The position numbers and the translations under genes are program-made. Shown in pieces: positions 56,154-64,000 of a DNA stretch of 64,000 nt. Each line of letters starts with the position of its first letter. Within the stretch, counting starts at the first letter, position 1. Origin of the DNA: Pseudomonadota bacterium (GTDB taxonomy: Bacteria > Pseudomonadota > Alphaproteobacteria > Sphingomonadales > Sphingomonadaceae); the NCBI GenBank assembly GCA_023389105.1, contig JAEWEY010000010.1:317763-381762 (forward strand), written 5' to 3'. Below the pieces are notes generated by a model that saw nothing but the letters and a program-made list of their open reading frames with translations, made no database searches and had not been told where the DNA came from.

Positions 56154-56951
56154 ATGTTCAAACACGCGTTGCTCGCGGGAGTTGCGCTCGCGCTCGGTTC
56201 AACTCAGGCGACCGCTGCGCCACTGTTCGGGGGCGGGCAGGCCAAGGCGAGCTCGGGCCGCAATGAGCAGTCGCAAGGCATGGCTGAAATTCCGGTCTGC
56301 ACGCACCGGCTGGGGACGCTCGCCATCGTCGAGCCCGACAACCAATGGTGGCGCGAGCTGAACCTCGGCAGCCCAGAAGCGATTATCAAGGTTTTCGTTC
56401 AGCGATCGGGATGCTTCACCATGGTCAACCGCGGCGGGGCCATGCGCAGCCGGGCGATGGAACGCGCCATGGCCGAGCAGGGCGAACTGCAGCGCGGGTC
56501 GAACATGGGCAAGGGCCAGGTCAAGGCCGCCGACTATTTCCTGCAGCCTGACATCGTCACCGCCAACCGCAACAGCGGCGGCAGCGGCGTTGGCGCGGCT
56601 GCCGGCGCGCTTGGCGGATTGTTCGGCGGCTTCGGACGGGCCGTCGGCGCGGTCGCGGGCGGCATCAACGTGAAAAAGGGCGAAGCGAATGTGACGCTGT
56701 CGCTGGTGAACGCCCGGACGACTGAAGAAGAGGCCCTGACGGAGGGCTATTTCCGCAAGCGCGATCTCAGCTTCGCCGTCGGCGGTGGTGCCGGCTGGTG
56801 GGGTGGCTTCGCAGCGGCCGGTGGCGGCGGCTACGAAAACACGGAGATCGGACAGATCATCGTTCTCGCCTACCTTGATGCCTACAAGAAGCTGGTGACC
56901 CAACTGGGCGGCTATGCGCCGGTTCCGGCTCCGCCGCCGACGCGGCGCTAA
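56154..56951 (+). CDS. CsgG/HfaB family outer-membrane-type protein without lipobox
   Basis: 265 aa. Signal peptide (ALLAGVALALGSTQATA-AP) with no lipobox Cys, although CsgG and HfaB are usually lipoproteins. The domain has CTHRLGTLAIVE, VKAADYFLQPDIV and a Gly-rich transmembrane-loop-like stretch (GVGAAAGALGGLFGGFG). GGGGG precedes the ATG. No curli or holdfast genes adjoin it. Confidence 0.82.
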   Translation: MFKHALLAGVALALGSTQATAAPLFGGGQAKASSGRNEQSQGMAEIPVCTHRLGTLAIVEPDNQWWRELNLGSPEAIIKVFVQRSGCFTMVNRGGAMRSRAMERAMAEQGELQRGSNMGKGQVKAADYFLQPDIVTANRNSGGSGVGAAAGALGGLFGGFGRAVGAVAGGINVKKGEANVTLSLVNARTTEEEALTEGYFRKRDLSFAVGGGAGWWGGFAAAGGGGYENTEIGQIIVLAYLDAYKKLVTQLGGYAPVPAPPPTRR

Positions 56952-56961
56952 ACTTCGATAC

Positions 56962-56997
56962 GCAAAAGAGACGCGACCCCGGGGGAGACCCCCGGGG
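56962..56997 (-). terminator. Rho-independent terminator after the second PEP-CTERM gene
   Basis: Perfect stem CCCCGGGGG-AGA-CCCCCGGGG (56977-56997), with TCTCTTTTG following on the minus strand. It may also block read-through from the csgG-like gene. Confidence 0.8.
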
Positions 56998-57027
56998 CCG
57001 CTATTGGAAGCCCTGAAGCGTCGCTTA

Positions 57028-57594
57028 TTAAGCGACTTGCGCCAGAACCGTCCGCCGATTGCGGCGGCGCATCATGAGACCCGTTGCGCCGAAGCCCAAA
57101 AGCATCATCGCCCAGGTTGACGGCTCTGGTACCGCAGCGGTCGCAAAGTTGAACGAGCCAGTGTAGGTTCCCAGAATATTGCTGGTGTTCGTGGCCGTGT
57201 ATGTCAGCGTGTGCGAACCCGGAGCCAAAGTGAACGTTCCGTTCCCGTTCGGCGTGCAGCAAGCCCAGGTTTCTGCCGCACCCGGCACCGTCACGAGGGA
57301 AAAGAGACCCGCGACACCATCCAGCAAAATGTTGGAAAAATTGATGTTGCCGGCACCGTTCGGGCCGAGGCTCGTATTGCTCAACTGGCCGGAGAAGAGC
57401 GCGCTGGCCCCCTGCACGGTGAAGTTGAACGTGTCGGTAACGGTCGAGTTTGCCCCAACCTGGCCAATCAGGCCGCCCGACGTCGGCGGAACATAGACTG
57501 CAGGAGTGGGCGCAGTCACGATCACGGCAGCATTCGCGCCGGACGAGAGTGCAACGGCCGCCGCGGATGCAGCAGCCAGGATGAGTTTACGCAT
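57028..57594 (-). CDS. PEPxxWA-CTERM sorting domain protein
   Basis: 188 aa: signal peptide (LAAASAAAVALSSGANA), a Ser/Thr/Asn-rich beta-type body (DTFNFTVQG; FxDxF-like), and the tail VPEPSTWAMMLLGFGATG plus MRRRNRR. GGAGG lies upstream of the ATG and a CtrA-type box 45 nt from the start. Confidence 0.92.
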   Translation of the reverse strand: MRKLILAAASAAAVALSSGANAAVIVTAPTPAVYVPPTSGGLIGQVGANSTVTDTFNFTVQGASALFSGQLSNTSLGPNGAGNINFSNILLDGVAGLFSLVTVPGAAETWACCTPNGNGTFTLAPGSHTLTYTATNTSNILGTYTGSFNFATAAVPEPSTWAMMLLGFGATGLMMRRRNRRTVLAQVA

Positions 57595-57638
57595 AAAAGG
57601 ACCTCCGCCAGTAAGTATTGTTGCCCAAAACCGGGTGG

Positions 57639-57653
57639 TTAACGGGCCGTTAA
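57639..57653. promoter_or_regulatory. CtrA-type box (TTAA-N7-TTAA)
   Basis: TTAACGGGCCGTTAA, a perfect palindrome with exact TTAA-N7-TTAA spacing, in the 300-nt divergent interval before the PEP-CTERM and M16 genes. I see no gene in that interval. Confidence 0.55.
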
Positions 57654-57894
57654 GTGCGTTGTTCCGTCTGGCGTAGAAAATAAATTTACTAGGTAAAAAC
57701 CGCCAATGACCGGACGCGGGCGATTTCCAGGTCGGGATCGTTAACTTTGGACGTGCAGCCGGGTTCTAGTCTCCGGCATGCCGAAGCCCCTGGCAGTTCG
57801 TCGAAAAGTGCTGAGGAGGACCGTTGCACCCCGGGGACTGCCGGGTAAGGTGCCCCGCCCCGCCCTACGCGAAAATGCCGGAGATTTCAGACTG

Positions 57895-60705
57895 ATGCGT
57901 ACCGTTAGCCGCCTTGGCCGCCTCACGTTGCTGGCCACTGTATCCTTCTTTGCCGCGCCCGTTCTAGCTGCGGCGGGAGGATCGGTCCCGATCCCCGGCT
58001 TGGTGAAGCAGGTTACGATCCCGCACACGACCTTCAAGCTGAAGAACGGCCTGACCGTCATCGTGCACGAGGATCACAAGGCGCCCATTGCGGCCGTGAC
58101 CGTCTGGTACAACGTCGGCGCGAAAGACGAGCCGGCCGGGAAGACCGGCTTTGCCCATCTCTTTGAGCACTTGATGTTCAACGGCACCGAGAATTTGCCC
58201 GGCGACTACTTCACCTACCTCCAGCAAATCGGGGCGACCAACTATAACGGCACGACCAATAACGACCGCACCAACTATTTTGAAACGGTGCCGACCGGCG
58301 CACTCGAACGGGCCATGTTCATGGAAAGCGACCGCATGGGCCATCTGCTCGGTGCGGTAACGCAGGGCGTCATCGATAATCAGCGGAGCGTCGTTCAGAA
58401 TGAAAAACGGCAAGGGGACAGCCGCCCGGGTGGACTGGTCCAGTATCAGCTCTTCGGCAATCTGTTTCCGCCAGGCCACCCGTATCATCATACGGTCATC
58501 GGCTCGATGGAGGACTTGGACGCCGCCAGCCTGAATGACGTGAAACAGTGGTTCCGCGACAAATACGGCCCCAACAACGCGGTCCTGGTGGTTGCCGGCG
58601 ACGTAAAGCCGGCGCAGGTTCGCGCTCTCGCCGAAAAGTATTTCGGCGCGATTGCCGCCGGGCCCATCAACCGCCCGGCGCAAGCCGCAATCCCGAACCT
58701 CGCCGCACCCAAGTCCATCGCCATGAAGGACCATGTCGCGACGGTGATCATCCAGAAATACTGGACTGTGCCCGGGCTGCTCGACAAGCGGCTGGCGGCG
58801 TTGGACATCGGCGGATCGGTGCTCGGCGGACTTGCCAGCTCGCGTCTCGATCGAATTCTAGTGCGCGATGAAAAGATCGCGGTCGGGGTGACCGCCGGCC
58901 TGACGCCGCTTCAGCGGGTGGGCCTCTTCAGCGTCAGCGCGGTAGTAAAGCCAGGGGTCGACCCGGCTGTCGTCGCGAAACGGCTCGACGAAGTGGTCGC
59001 GGACTATATCGCGAAGGGACCGACCCAGGACGAGGTCCAGCGAGCGGTCATGAGCGAAGTGTCGGGCCGCATCCGCGCTCTCGAGCAGATTGGGGGGTTC
59101 GGCGGCAAGGCCGTCACCCTGGCCGAGGGACAAACCTTCGCTGGAGACAGCAATTTCTACAAAAGAACGCTGGCATCCTATGCGTCCATCACGCCGGCGG
59201 CAGTGCGCACGCAAATGCAACAATGGCTCCGTCGGCCGGCACTGACCATTACCTTGTCGCCGGGTGAGCGGGACGCTTACACCGAAGCCAAGAGCGTGGC
59301 CGAGGCGGCTAAGCCTGCGGCGCCGAAGGATGCCGGTGCGGTCAAGGGAAATCGCCCGCTGCCGCCGGTGAGTCCGACCGCAAGCCTTCAATTCCCGGTG
59401 ATCGTCCACTCCAAATTGTCCAACGGCATTCCCGTTGAATACGCCCAGCGAACGGCGGTCCCCGTGACCCAGGTCGCCCTGGCATTCGACGCCGGCGTCG
59501 CCGCGGACGATCCCCGAGCCCGCGGGCTTGCGGATATGACCATGAGCCTTCTGGACGAGGGAACCGGTAGGCTAAGCAGCCAGGAATTCGCCGAGAGCGA
59601 GGAGCGCCTCGGTGCCGATGTCGGCTCCTCGAACGCTGGCGACCGATCATACATCACGCTCAATGCGCTGACCCCGAACCTGGCTCCGTCGCTCGATCTG
59701 ATGACCGAGGTCGTCAAGGATCCGGCATTCCGGGACGGCGACATCGACCGCATCAAGGCGCAAACGCTGACCGGCATCGCGCAGCAAATGAAGGATCCGA
59801 CGCGGGTCGCCGGCCGCTTGCTCCCGTCGGTGCTCTACGGCGCAAACCATCCGTACGGCGGTGCGCCGGGCGGCGATCCTGCAGCAATCGCGAAGTTCAG
59901 CCGCGCGGATTTCATCGCGTTCCGCGACCGCTGGCTGCGTGCAGACAACGCAAAGATCTTTGTCGTGTCCGATCGCCCGCTGGCGGAGCTGCAGCCGCTG
60001 CTGGAAGCGCGCTTCGGCAGGTGGACCGCGCCGGCGTCCAACAAAGGTGTGAAGACCTTTGTGGCACCGCCGTCTCGGCCGACGTCGCCGAAGATTCTGC
60101 TCATCAACCGACCGGGCGCGCCGCAGTCGAGCATCGTTGGCGGCCAGCTGCTTCCGGTGAACCCGAAGGGCGACATCGTGGCGCTCGACTTGGCCAATGA
60201 TGCGCTGGGCGGCAACTTCCTTTCGCGCCTCAACATGGACATCCGCGAAGCGAAGGGCTGGTCCTACGGCGTCAACGGCGACTTCTCGGTCAGCGAACAT
60301 GCGGTGCCCTATATGATCTCGGCGCCCGTGCAGGCTGACCGCACGGGGGACGCGCTGGCGGCGATGAACGCGGACATCCAGCAATTCCTGACTACCAGCG
60401 GTGTGACCCAGGAAGAGCGCGACCGTGTTGTTGCCAACAGCGTCAACGGGCTGCCCGGCCGCTTCGAGACGGGCACCGCGCTGCTCGGCGCGATGATGAC
60501 GATGGACGTGCTCGACCGGCCCGACGATTATTACCAGACGCTCGCTCCGCGCTATCAGGCGCAGACGACAGCTTCGCTGGACAAATCGATCCGGGCGACA
60601 CTCGATCCCAAGGGTTTTACCTGGATCGTCGTCGGCGACGCCGCGAAGGTCCGTCCGCAACTGGAGAAGCTCGGTCTTCCAATCGAGATGGTCGAAGTCC
60701 AGTAG
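57895..60705 (+). CDS. M16 family zinc peptidase, two-domain, exported
   Basis: 936 aa. Signal peptide (LTLLATVSFFAAPVLAAA). First M16 half: FAHLFEHLMFNGTENLPGD with the zinc motif HLFEH and distal Glu in RSVVQNEKRQG. The second half (from about residue 500) lacks HxxEH and is likely structural. Periplasmic pitrilysin-like protease. ATG 57895 gives a clean signal peptide. Confidence 0.93.
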   Translation: MRTVSRLGRLTLLATVSFFAAPVLAAAGGSVPIPGLVKQVTIPHTTFKLKNGLTVIVHEDHKAPIAAVTVWYNVGAKDEPAGKTGFAHLFEHLMFNGTENLPGDYFTYLQQIGATNYNGTTNNDRTNYFETVPTGALERAMFMESDRMGHLLGAVTQGVIDNQRSVVQNEKRQGDSRPGGLVQYQLFGNLFPPGHPYHHTVIGSMEDLDAASLNDVKQWFRDKYGPNNAVLVVAGDVKPAQVRALAEKYFGAIAAGPINRPAQAAIPNLAAPKSIAMKDHVATVIIQKYWTVPGLLDKRLAALDIGGSVLGGLASSRLDRILVRDEKIAVGVTAGLTPLQRVGLFSVSAVVKPGVDPAVVAKRLDEVVADYIAKGPTQDEVQRAVMSEVSGRIRALEQIGGFGGKAVTLAEGQTFAGDSNFYKRTLASYASITPAAVRTQMQQWLRRPALTITLSPGERDAYTEAKSVAEAAKPAAPKDAGAVKGNRPLPPVSPTASLQFPVIVHSKLSNGIPVEYAQRTAVPVTQVALAFDAGVAADDPRARGLADMTMSLLDEGTGRLSSQEFAESEERLGADVGSSNAGDRSYITLNALTPNLAPSLDLMTEVVKDPAFRDGDIDRIKAQTLTGIAQQMKDPTRVAGRLLPSVLYGANHPYGGAPGGDPAAIAKFSRADFIAFRDRWLRADNAKIFVVSDRPLAELQPLLEARFGRWTAPASNKGVKTFVAPPSRPTSPKILLINRPGAPQSSIVGGQLLPVNPKGDIVALDLANDALGGNFLSRLNMDIREAKGWSYGVNGDFSVSEHAVPYMISAPVQADRTGDALAAMNADIQQFLTTSGVTQEERDRVVANSVNGLPGRFETGTALLGAMMTMDVLDRPDDYYQTLAPRYQAQTTASLDKSIRATLDPKGFTWIVVGDAAKVRPQLEKLGLPIEMVEVQ

Positions 60706-60720
60706 CAGGCAGCGGGCAAG

Positions 60721-62307
60721 CTAGGGCGTGCGCAATTCGCTCCGCCTTAGCTTCCCGGTCGCGGTCTTGGGCAGGCTTGCGCAAAACTCGATCTCGCGCG
60801 GATATTTGTAGGGCGCGATCTGCGCCTTTGCGTGCGACTGCAGTTCACCGACAAGTTTCGCGGTCCGTTCATGACCAGGAGCGACGACGACGAACGCCTT
60901 CACCTTCTGGCCCCGCTTGGCGCAGGGGACGCCGATGACGGCACATTCGGCAACGGCCGGGTGGGACAGCAACGCATTTTCCACCTCGGGCGCGCCGATG
61001 TTGTAGCCGGAGCTGACGATCATGTCGTCGCTGCGGGCGAGGTACCAAAAGTAGCCGTCAGCGTCCTTTCGGTAGGTATCGCCCGTGACGTTCCAGCCAT
61101 TCTCGACATAGTCGCGCTGTCGCGGGTCATCGAGGTAACGGCAGCCGGTCGGCCCTTTGATTGCCAACCGCCCCACGCCTTCGGTCATTGGCTCGCCGGC
61201 TGTGTCGAGGACCGTCGCCTCGTAACCCGGGACGGCCTTGCCGGTTGAACCAGGGCGAATTTCGGTGCCAGTCGCCGACACGAAGATGTGCATCATCTCG
61301 GTTGACCCGATGCCGTCGGTGATGGCGATGCCGGTTCGATTCCTCCACGACTGCCAGGTCGCTTCCGGCAAATGCTCCCCCGCCGAGATGCAATAACGCA
61401 GCGTCTTCAGTGCGTCGTCGAGCGCAGGCTGCGATAGCATCGCCTTGTACGCCGTCGGTGCTGTCCCGAGGTGGGTGACGCCGAATTTTGCGATGGCGTC
61501 GAGCATCTTGTCCGGCGCTGCCTGTTCGAGCGTGGCGGCCGCAGCGCCGAAGCGAAGCGGGAACGTCGGGGTAATACCGAGCCCGAAGGTGAACGCCATC
61601 GGCGCGCTGGTCAGGAAAATGTCGCCGGGCTTCGGACCGATGAGATGTTTCGCGAAGGTGTCGCACGGCGCCAGCACGTCGCGATGAAACTGCACGCAGC
61701 CTTTCGGCACGCCGGTCGTCCCGCTGGTGAAAGCGATGATGCATGGGTCATCGCGGCCAGTGTCTGCTGTGGGCAGGGCGGAAAGACTGGCGCATCGCGT
61801 CTCAAGTTCGCCGCGACCATAGTCCCCGTCATATTTGACGATGTGCTTGACGCTATGGGTCTGCTCGACCGCGCCGCGAAAGTCACCGATGTAGCGGCTG
61901 TCGACGAGCGCGTGGCTGATCTGCGCCCGGTCGATCACCGTCGCAATCTCGCCGGGCCGAAGCAGCGGCATCGTCGCCACGACCACGCCGCCCGCCTTGA
62001 TCACGCCAAGCCAGGCGGCGAACATCGTGTAGCAATTTGGCCCGCGCAACAGCACGCGATTGCCCGGAATCAGACCCTCTTCTTCAACCAGCAGCCTGGC
62101 GATCCGGCTGCTGAAGTCGTCGAGATCGGCGTAGGTCCAGCGTCCGCGATCGTTGATGACGGCAAGCGCGTCCGGCGCGCCGCCTTTCAGCAACTCGGCT
62201 GCAGCATTGATTCGCTCGGGATATTGCAGCTCGGGCAATTCGAAGCGGAATTCCGGGAGCAACTCCGGCGGCGGCAGCCGATCGCGGACGAAGCTGTCGG
62301 TGGTCAC
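60721..62307 (-). CDS. Aryl-CoA ligase, 2-aminobenzoate-CoA ligase-like
   Basis: 528-aa AMP-forming adenylate enzyme. A3 motif FTSGTTGVPKG, A5 ITDGIGSTEMMHIF, A8 GYFWYLARSDDMIVSSGYNIG, and the C-terminal Lys in LPKTATGKLRRSELR. The N-terminus FVRDRLPPPELLPEF...LPELQYPERINAAAELL is typical of benzoate/2-aminobenzoate-CoA ligases. The GTG at 62307 overlaps the RidA stop. Probably activates anthranilate or a similar benzoate. Confidence 0.9.
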   Translation of the reverse strand: MTTDSFVRDRLPPPELLPEFRFELPELQYPERINAAAELLKGGAPDALAVINDRGRWTYADLDDFSSRIARLLVEEEGLIPGNRVLLRGPNCYTMFAAWLGVIKAGGVVVATMPLLRPGEIATVIDRAQISHALVDSRYIGDFRGAVEQTHSVKHIVKYDGDYGRGELETRCASLSALPTADTGRDDPCIIAFTSGTTGVPKGCVQFHRDVLAPCDTFAKHLIGPKPGDIFLTSAPMAFTFGLGITPTFPLRFGAAAATLEQAAPDKMLDAIAKFGVTHLGTAPTAYKAMLSQPALDDALKTLRYCISAGEHLPEATWQSWRNRTGIAITDGIGSTEMMHIFVSATGTEIRPGSTGKAVPGYEATVLDTAGEPMTEGVGRLAIKGPTGCRYLDDPRQRDYVENGWNVTGDTYRKDADGYFWYLARSDDMIVSSGYNIGAPEVENALLSHPAVAECAVIGVPCAKRGQKVKAFVVVAPGHERTAKLVGELQSHAKAQIAPYKYPREIEFCASLPKTATGKLRRSELRTP

Positions 62308-62699
62308 TCGTCCTCGACCACCGCCGTGGTTTCGATCTCGACCTTGGCCGCGCTCTCGACCAAGCCCTTCACTTCTACCAGTGCCATGGTCGGATAGTTC
62401 GGGCCCATCAGCTCCTTCCAAGCCGCGCCGATCTCGTCTCGCGAATTCACATATTCGTGACGGTCGATGACGTAGCACGTCATGCGCACGATATGCTGCG
62501 GCCCGGCCCCGTCCTCGGCGAGGATCTGCAAGGTATTGCGCAGCGCCTGCGCAAACTGGCCGTGGAGCGTGTAGTCGGGAAAGCTCTCATTCTTGTCCCA
62601 GCCCACGACACCGGCCGTGAAGATCATCCGGCCGCGCGCGGAAATGCCATTGGAATAGCCCTTGGGCCGCGGCCAGCCGGCCGGCTGCAGGATCTTCAT
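62304..62699 (-). CDS. RidA family protein
   Basis: 131-aa YjgF/YER057c/UK114 protein. MIFTAGVVGWDKN, QFAQALRNTLQIL and PTMALVEVKGLVESAAKVEIE match the family of enamine/imine deaminases. In an anthraniloyl-CoA pathway it could hydrolyse an enamine after dearomatisation (inference). ATGA overlap with the dehydrogenase. Confidence 0.9.
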   Translation of the reverse strand: MKILQPAGWPRPKGYSNGISARGRMIFTAGVVGWDKNESFPDYTLHGQFAQALRNTLQILAEDGAGPQHIVRMTCYVIDRHEYVNSRDEIGAAWKELMGPNYPTMALVEVKGLVESAAKVEIETTAVVEDE

Positions 62700-63844
62700 G
62701 CTACCGCTCCTTTCAGCAGGTCGCGCGCGATGATCTGCCGCTGCACCTCGCTCGCGCCTTCGTAGATGCGGAGCGCGCGAATCTCGCGGTAAAGCTCTTC
62801 GACCTTGACCCCGGACGTGACCCCAGCGCCGCCATGCATCTGCACCGCGGCGTCGATCACCTCTTGCGCGGATTCCGTGGCGTGCAGCTTGGCCATGGCC
62901 GCTGCGCGGCGATGGTCGGTGCCGCCCGCGTCCTGCTGCCAGGCGGCGCGATAGATGAGCAGAGCGGACGCATCGACCGCCAGCGCCATGTCGGCAAGCT
63001 TCGCTTGGGTTACTGCATTGTCCGACAGCAGTCCGGTCCCAAGCCGCCGTGTCGTTGACCAGCGGATCGCCTCGTCCAAAGCGCGGCGCGCAAATCCAAG
63101 GGCGGCGGCGCCGACCGTCACCCGGAACAGGTTCAGCGTTTCCATCCCGATACGGAAGCCTTCGCCCGGCTCGCCGATGATCGCGTCCGCCGGAAGCCGC
63201 ACGCGGTCGTAGCTCAGCCGCGCCAGCGGGTGCGGCGCGATCGCGTCGATCCGCTCCTCGACGGTCACCGCGCCGGCAGGCACGATGAACGCCGAAAGTC
63301 CGCGCGACCCCTCGCCTTCGCCAGTGCGTGCAAACGTCACGTAGAAATCCGCGATTCCCCCGTTGGAGATGTACGTCTTCTCGCCGACCAGCACCCATTC
63401 GTTGCCGTCGCGCATTGCCGACATGCCAAGATTCGCGGCGTCCGATCCGCTGCCGGGCTCGGTCATCGCAAAGGCCGCGATCGCTTCGCCGGACGCGACT
63501 TTTGGCAGCCACTCGCGCTTCTGCTCAACGGTGCCGAACAGCGAAATCGCGCCTGATCCGAGCCCCTGCATGGCAAAGGCGAAATCGGCGAGGCCAAGGT
63601 GCCGCGCGAGGATCTCCCGGCACAGCGCTAGACTGCGAACGTCGGGCCGTGTCGTGCCGTCGGAAACCGTCAGCTTGAGGAAGCCTGCGTGACCAAGCTC
63701 CGCAACCAGCCCGCGGCAGGCGCCGTCGACGTCATTCGGATGCGCATCCTGCAGCCATTCCTCGCACCATTGCTCGAGCCGCGCCGCGAGATCGCGGTGC
63801 CGCTCTTCGAAGAAGGGCCAGGCGAGGAAGCTGCGATCAGGCAT
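62696..63844 (-). CDS. Acyl-CoA dehydrogenase
   Basis: 382-aa FAD acyl-CoA dehydrogenase: [16 protein letters not shown], the [15 protein letters not shown] flavin region, [11 protein letters not shown], and the catalytic Glu in [15 protein letters not shown]. First gene of an operon with RidA and the aryl-CoA ligase. Three 9-bp tandem repeats sit just upstream. Confidence 0.93.
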   Translation of the reverse strand: MPDRSFLAWPFFEERHRDLAARLEQWCEEWLQDAHPNDVDGACRGLVAELGHAGFLKLTVSDGTTRPDVRSLALCREILARHLGLADFAFAMQGLGSGAISLFGTVEQKREWLPKVASGEAIAAFAMTEPGSGSDAANLGMSAMRDGNEWVLVGEKTYISNGGIADFYVTFARTGEGEGSRGLSAFIVPAGAVTVEERIDAIAPHPLARLSYDRVRLPADAIIGEPGEGFRIGMETLNLFRVTVGAAALGFARRALDEAIRWSTTRRLGTGLLSDNAVTQAKLADMALAVDASALLIYRAAWQQDAGGTDHRRAAAMAKLHATESAQEVIDAAVQMHGGAGVTSGVKVEELYREIRALRIYEGASEVQRQIIARDLLKGAVA

Positions 63845-63855
63845 GGCGAGGACGC

Positions 63856-63882
63856 CGAAGGTTCCGAATGTTCCGAATGTTC
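63856..63882. repeat. Three tandem 9-bp repeats upstream of the acyl-CoA dehydrogenase
   Basis: CGAAGGTTC-CGAATGTTC-CGAATGTTC, the last two identical and the first with one change, 11 nt before the start of the operon. It may be a regulator-binding array or a slippage product. Confidence 0.6.
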
Positions 63883-64000
63883 ACACTGACGAGCATGATT
63901 CCGCGTGCTGGGACGCACGGCGCATTCGCGGGACGAAGAGCAGCTGGTCGGCCAAGCTTGGGCATGCGCCGCCGATAGCCCAGCTCGATTGGTGTAGGAC
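63883..64000. other. No gene called
   Basis: The end of the window holds the upstream region of the acyl-CoA dehydrogenase. A minus-strand frame ending near 63887 reads PSLADQLLFVPRMRR, faintly like a glutathione transferase C-terminus, but is too short to call. Confidence 0.3.

Noticed and set aside
63887..64000. Possible 3' end of a glutathione-transferase-like gene on the minus strand
   Set aside because: Only a short PSLADQLLFVP-like string supports it, and the tail after it is not family-like; the rest lies outside the window.

Overview
The window is gene-dense, GC-rich chromosomal DNA from an alphaproteobacterium, most likely a sphingomonad (Sphingomonas/Sphingomicrobium-like). The evidence is the fabH-ihfA-merR order, a class I lysyl-tRNA synthetase, a GapR/DUF2312 protein, PEPxxWA-CTERM proteins, an aa3 cytochrome oxidase cluster with ctaG/SURF1/DUF983, and TTAA-N7-TTAA (CtrA-like) boxes. 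I see no phage, transposase, integrase, CRISPR array or rRNA. The only RNA gene found is tRNA-Ser(GGA). Most genes sit in tight operons in which a start codon overlaps the previous stop by 4 nt (ATGA, GTGA, TTGA and once CTGA). Many starts are therefore GTG or TTG.

Layout. 0-11 kb: 3' end of fabH, ihfA, a MerR regulator, a DinG-type Fe-S helicase, class I LysRS, an S41 peptidase, an Lrp regulator with palindromes at its start, a DUF885 lipoprotein and an RcnB-like protein. 11-14 kb: an orphan [2Fe-2S] protein, then an alpha/beta hydrolase coupled to a fused FAD-monooxygenase/old-yellow-enzyme protein (2-aminobenzoyl-CoA or salicylyl-CoA type). 14-22 kb: PilZ protein, ROK sugar kinase, then a long minus-strand block: pccB, small membrane protein, OsmC, methylmalonyl-CoA epimerase, N-formylglutamate amidohydrolase-like protein, DUF1704 (QEGLA) metallopeptidase and a GshB-like ATP-grasp ligase. 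The last three are one tightly coupled unit and the best candidate here for an under-characterised system. 22-28 kb: glycosyltransferase, UDP-galactopyranose mutase, phosphatase, NAD(P)HX dehydratase, pyruvate kinase, GapR.

28-36 kb: CPBP protease, YebC, ruvC (apparent CTG start), tRNA-Ser, a small zincin, ccmA-ccmB, then the distal part of the cytochrome oxidase cluster. 36-42 kb: ctaG, a CoxF-like peptide, ctaB, two secreted-type peptidyl-prolyl isomerases on the other strand (the FKBP one carries a C-terminal frameshift), a DUF4242 protein, ctaD and ctaC. 42-47 kb: pyrE-pdxJ-small membrane protein-acpS-lepB-AI-2E permease, a membrane FKBP and rpsU.

47-57 kb: L,D-transpeptidase, PAS protein, a double retropepsin-TPR protein, an SDR, a TIR-TM-TPR protein, PilZ, and lepA and a CsgG-like protein flanked by two PEP-CTERM proteins, each with a CtrA-like box upstream. 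57-64 kb: a large two-domain M16 peptidase, then an acyl-CoA dehydrogenase-RidA-aryl-CoA ligase operon. That operon plausibly supplies the CoA thioester used by the fused monooxygenase encoded about 47 kb away.
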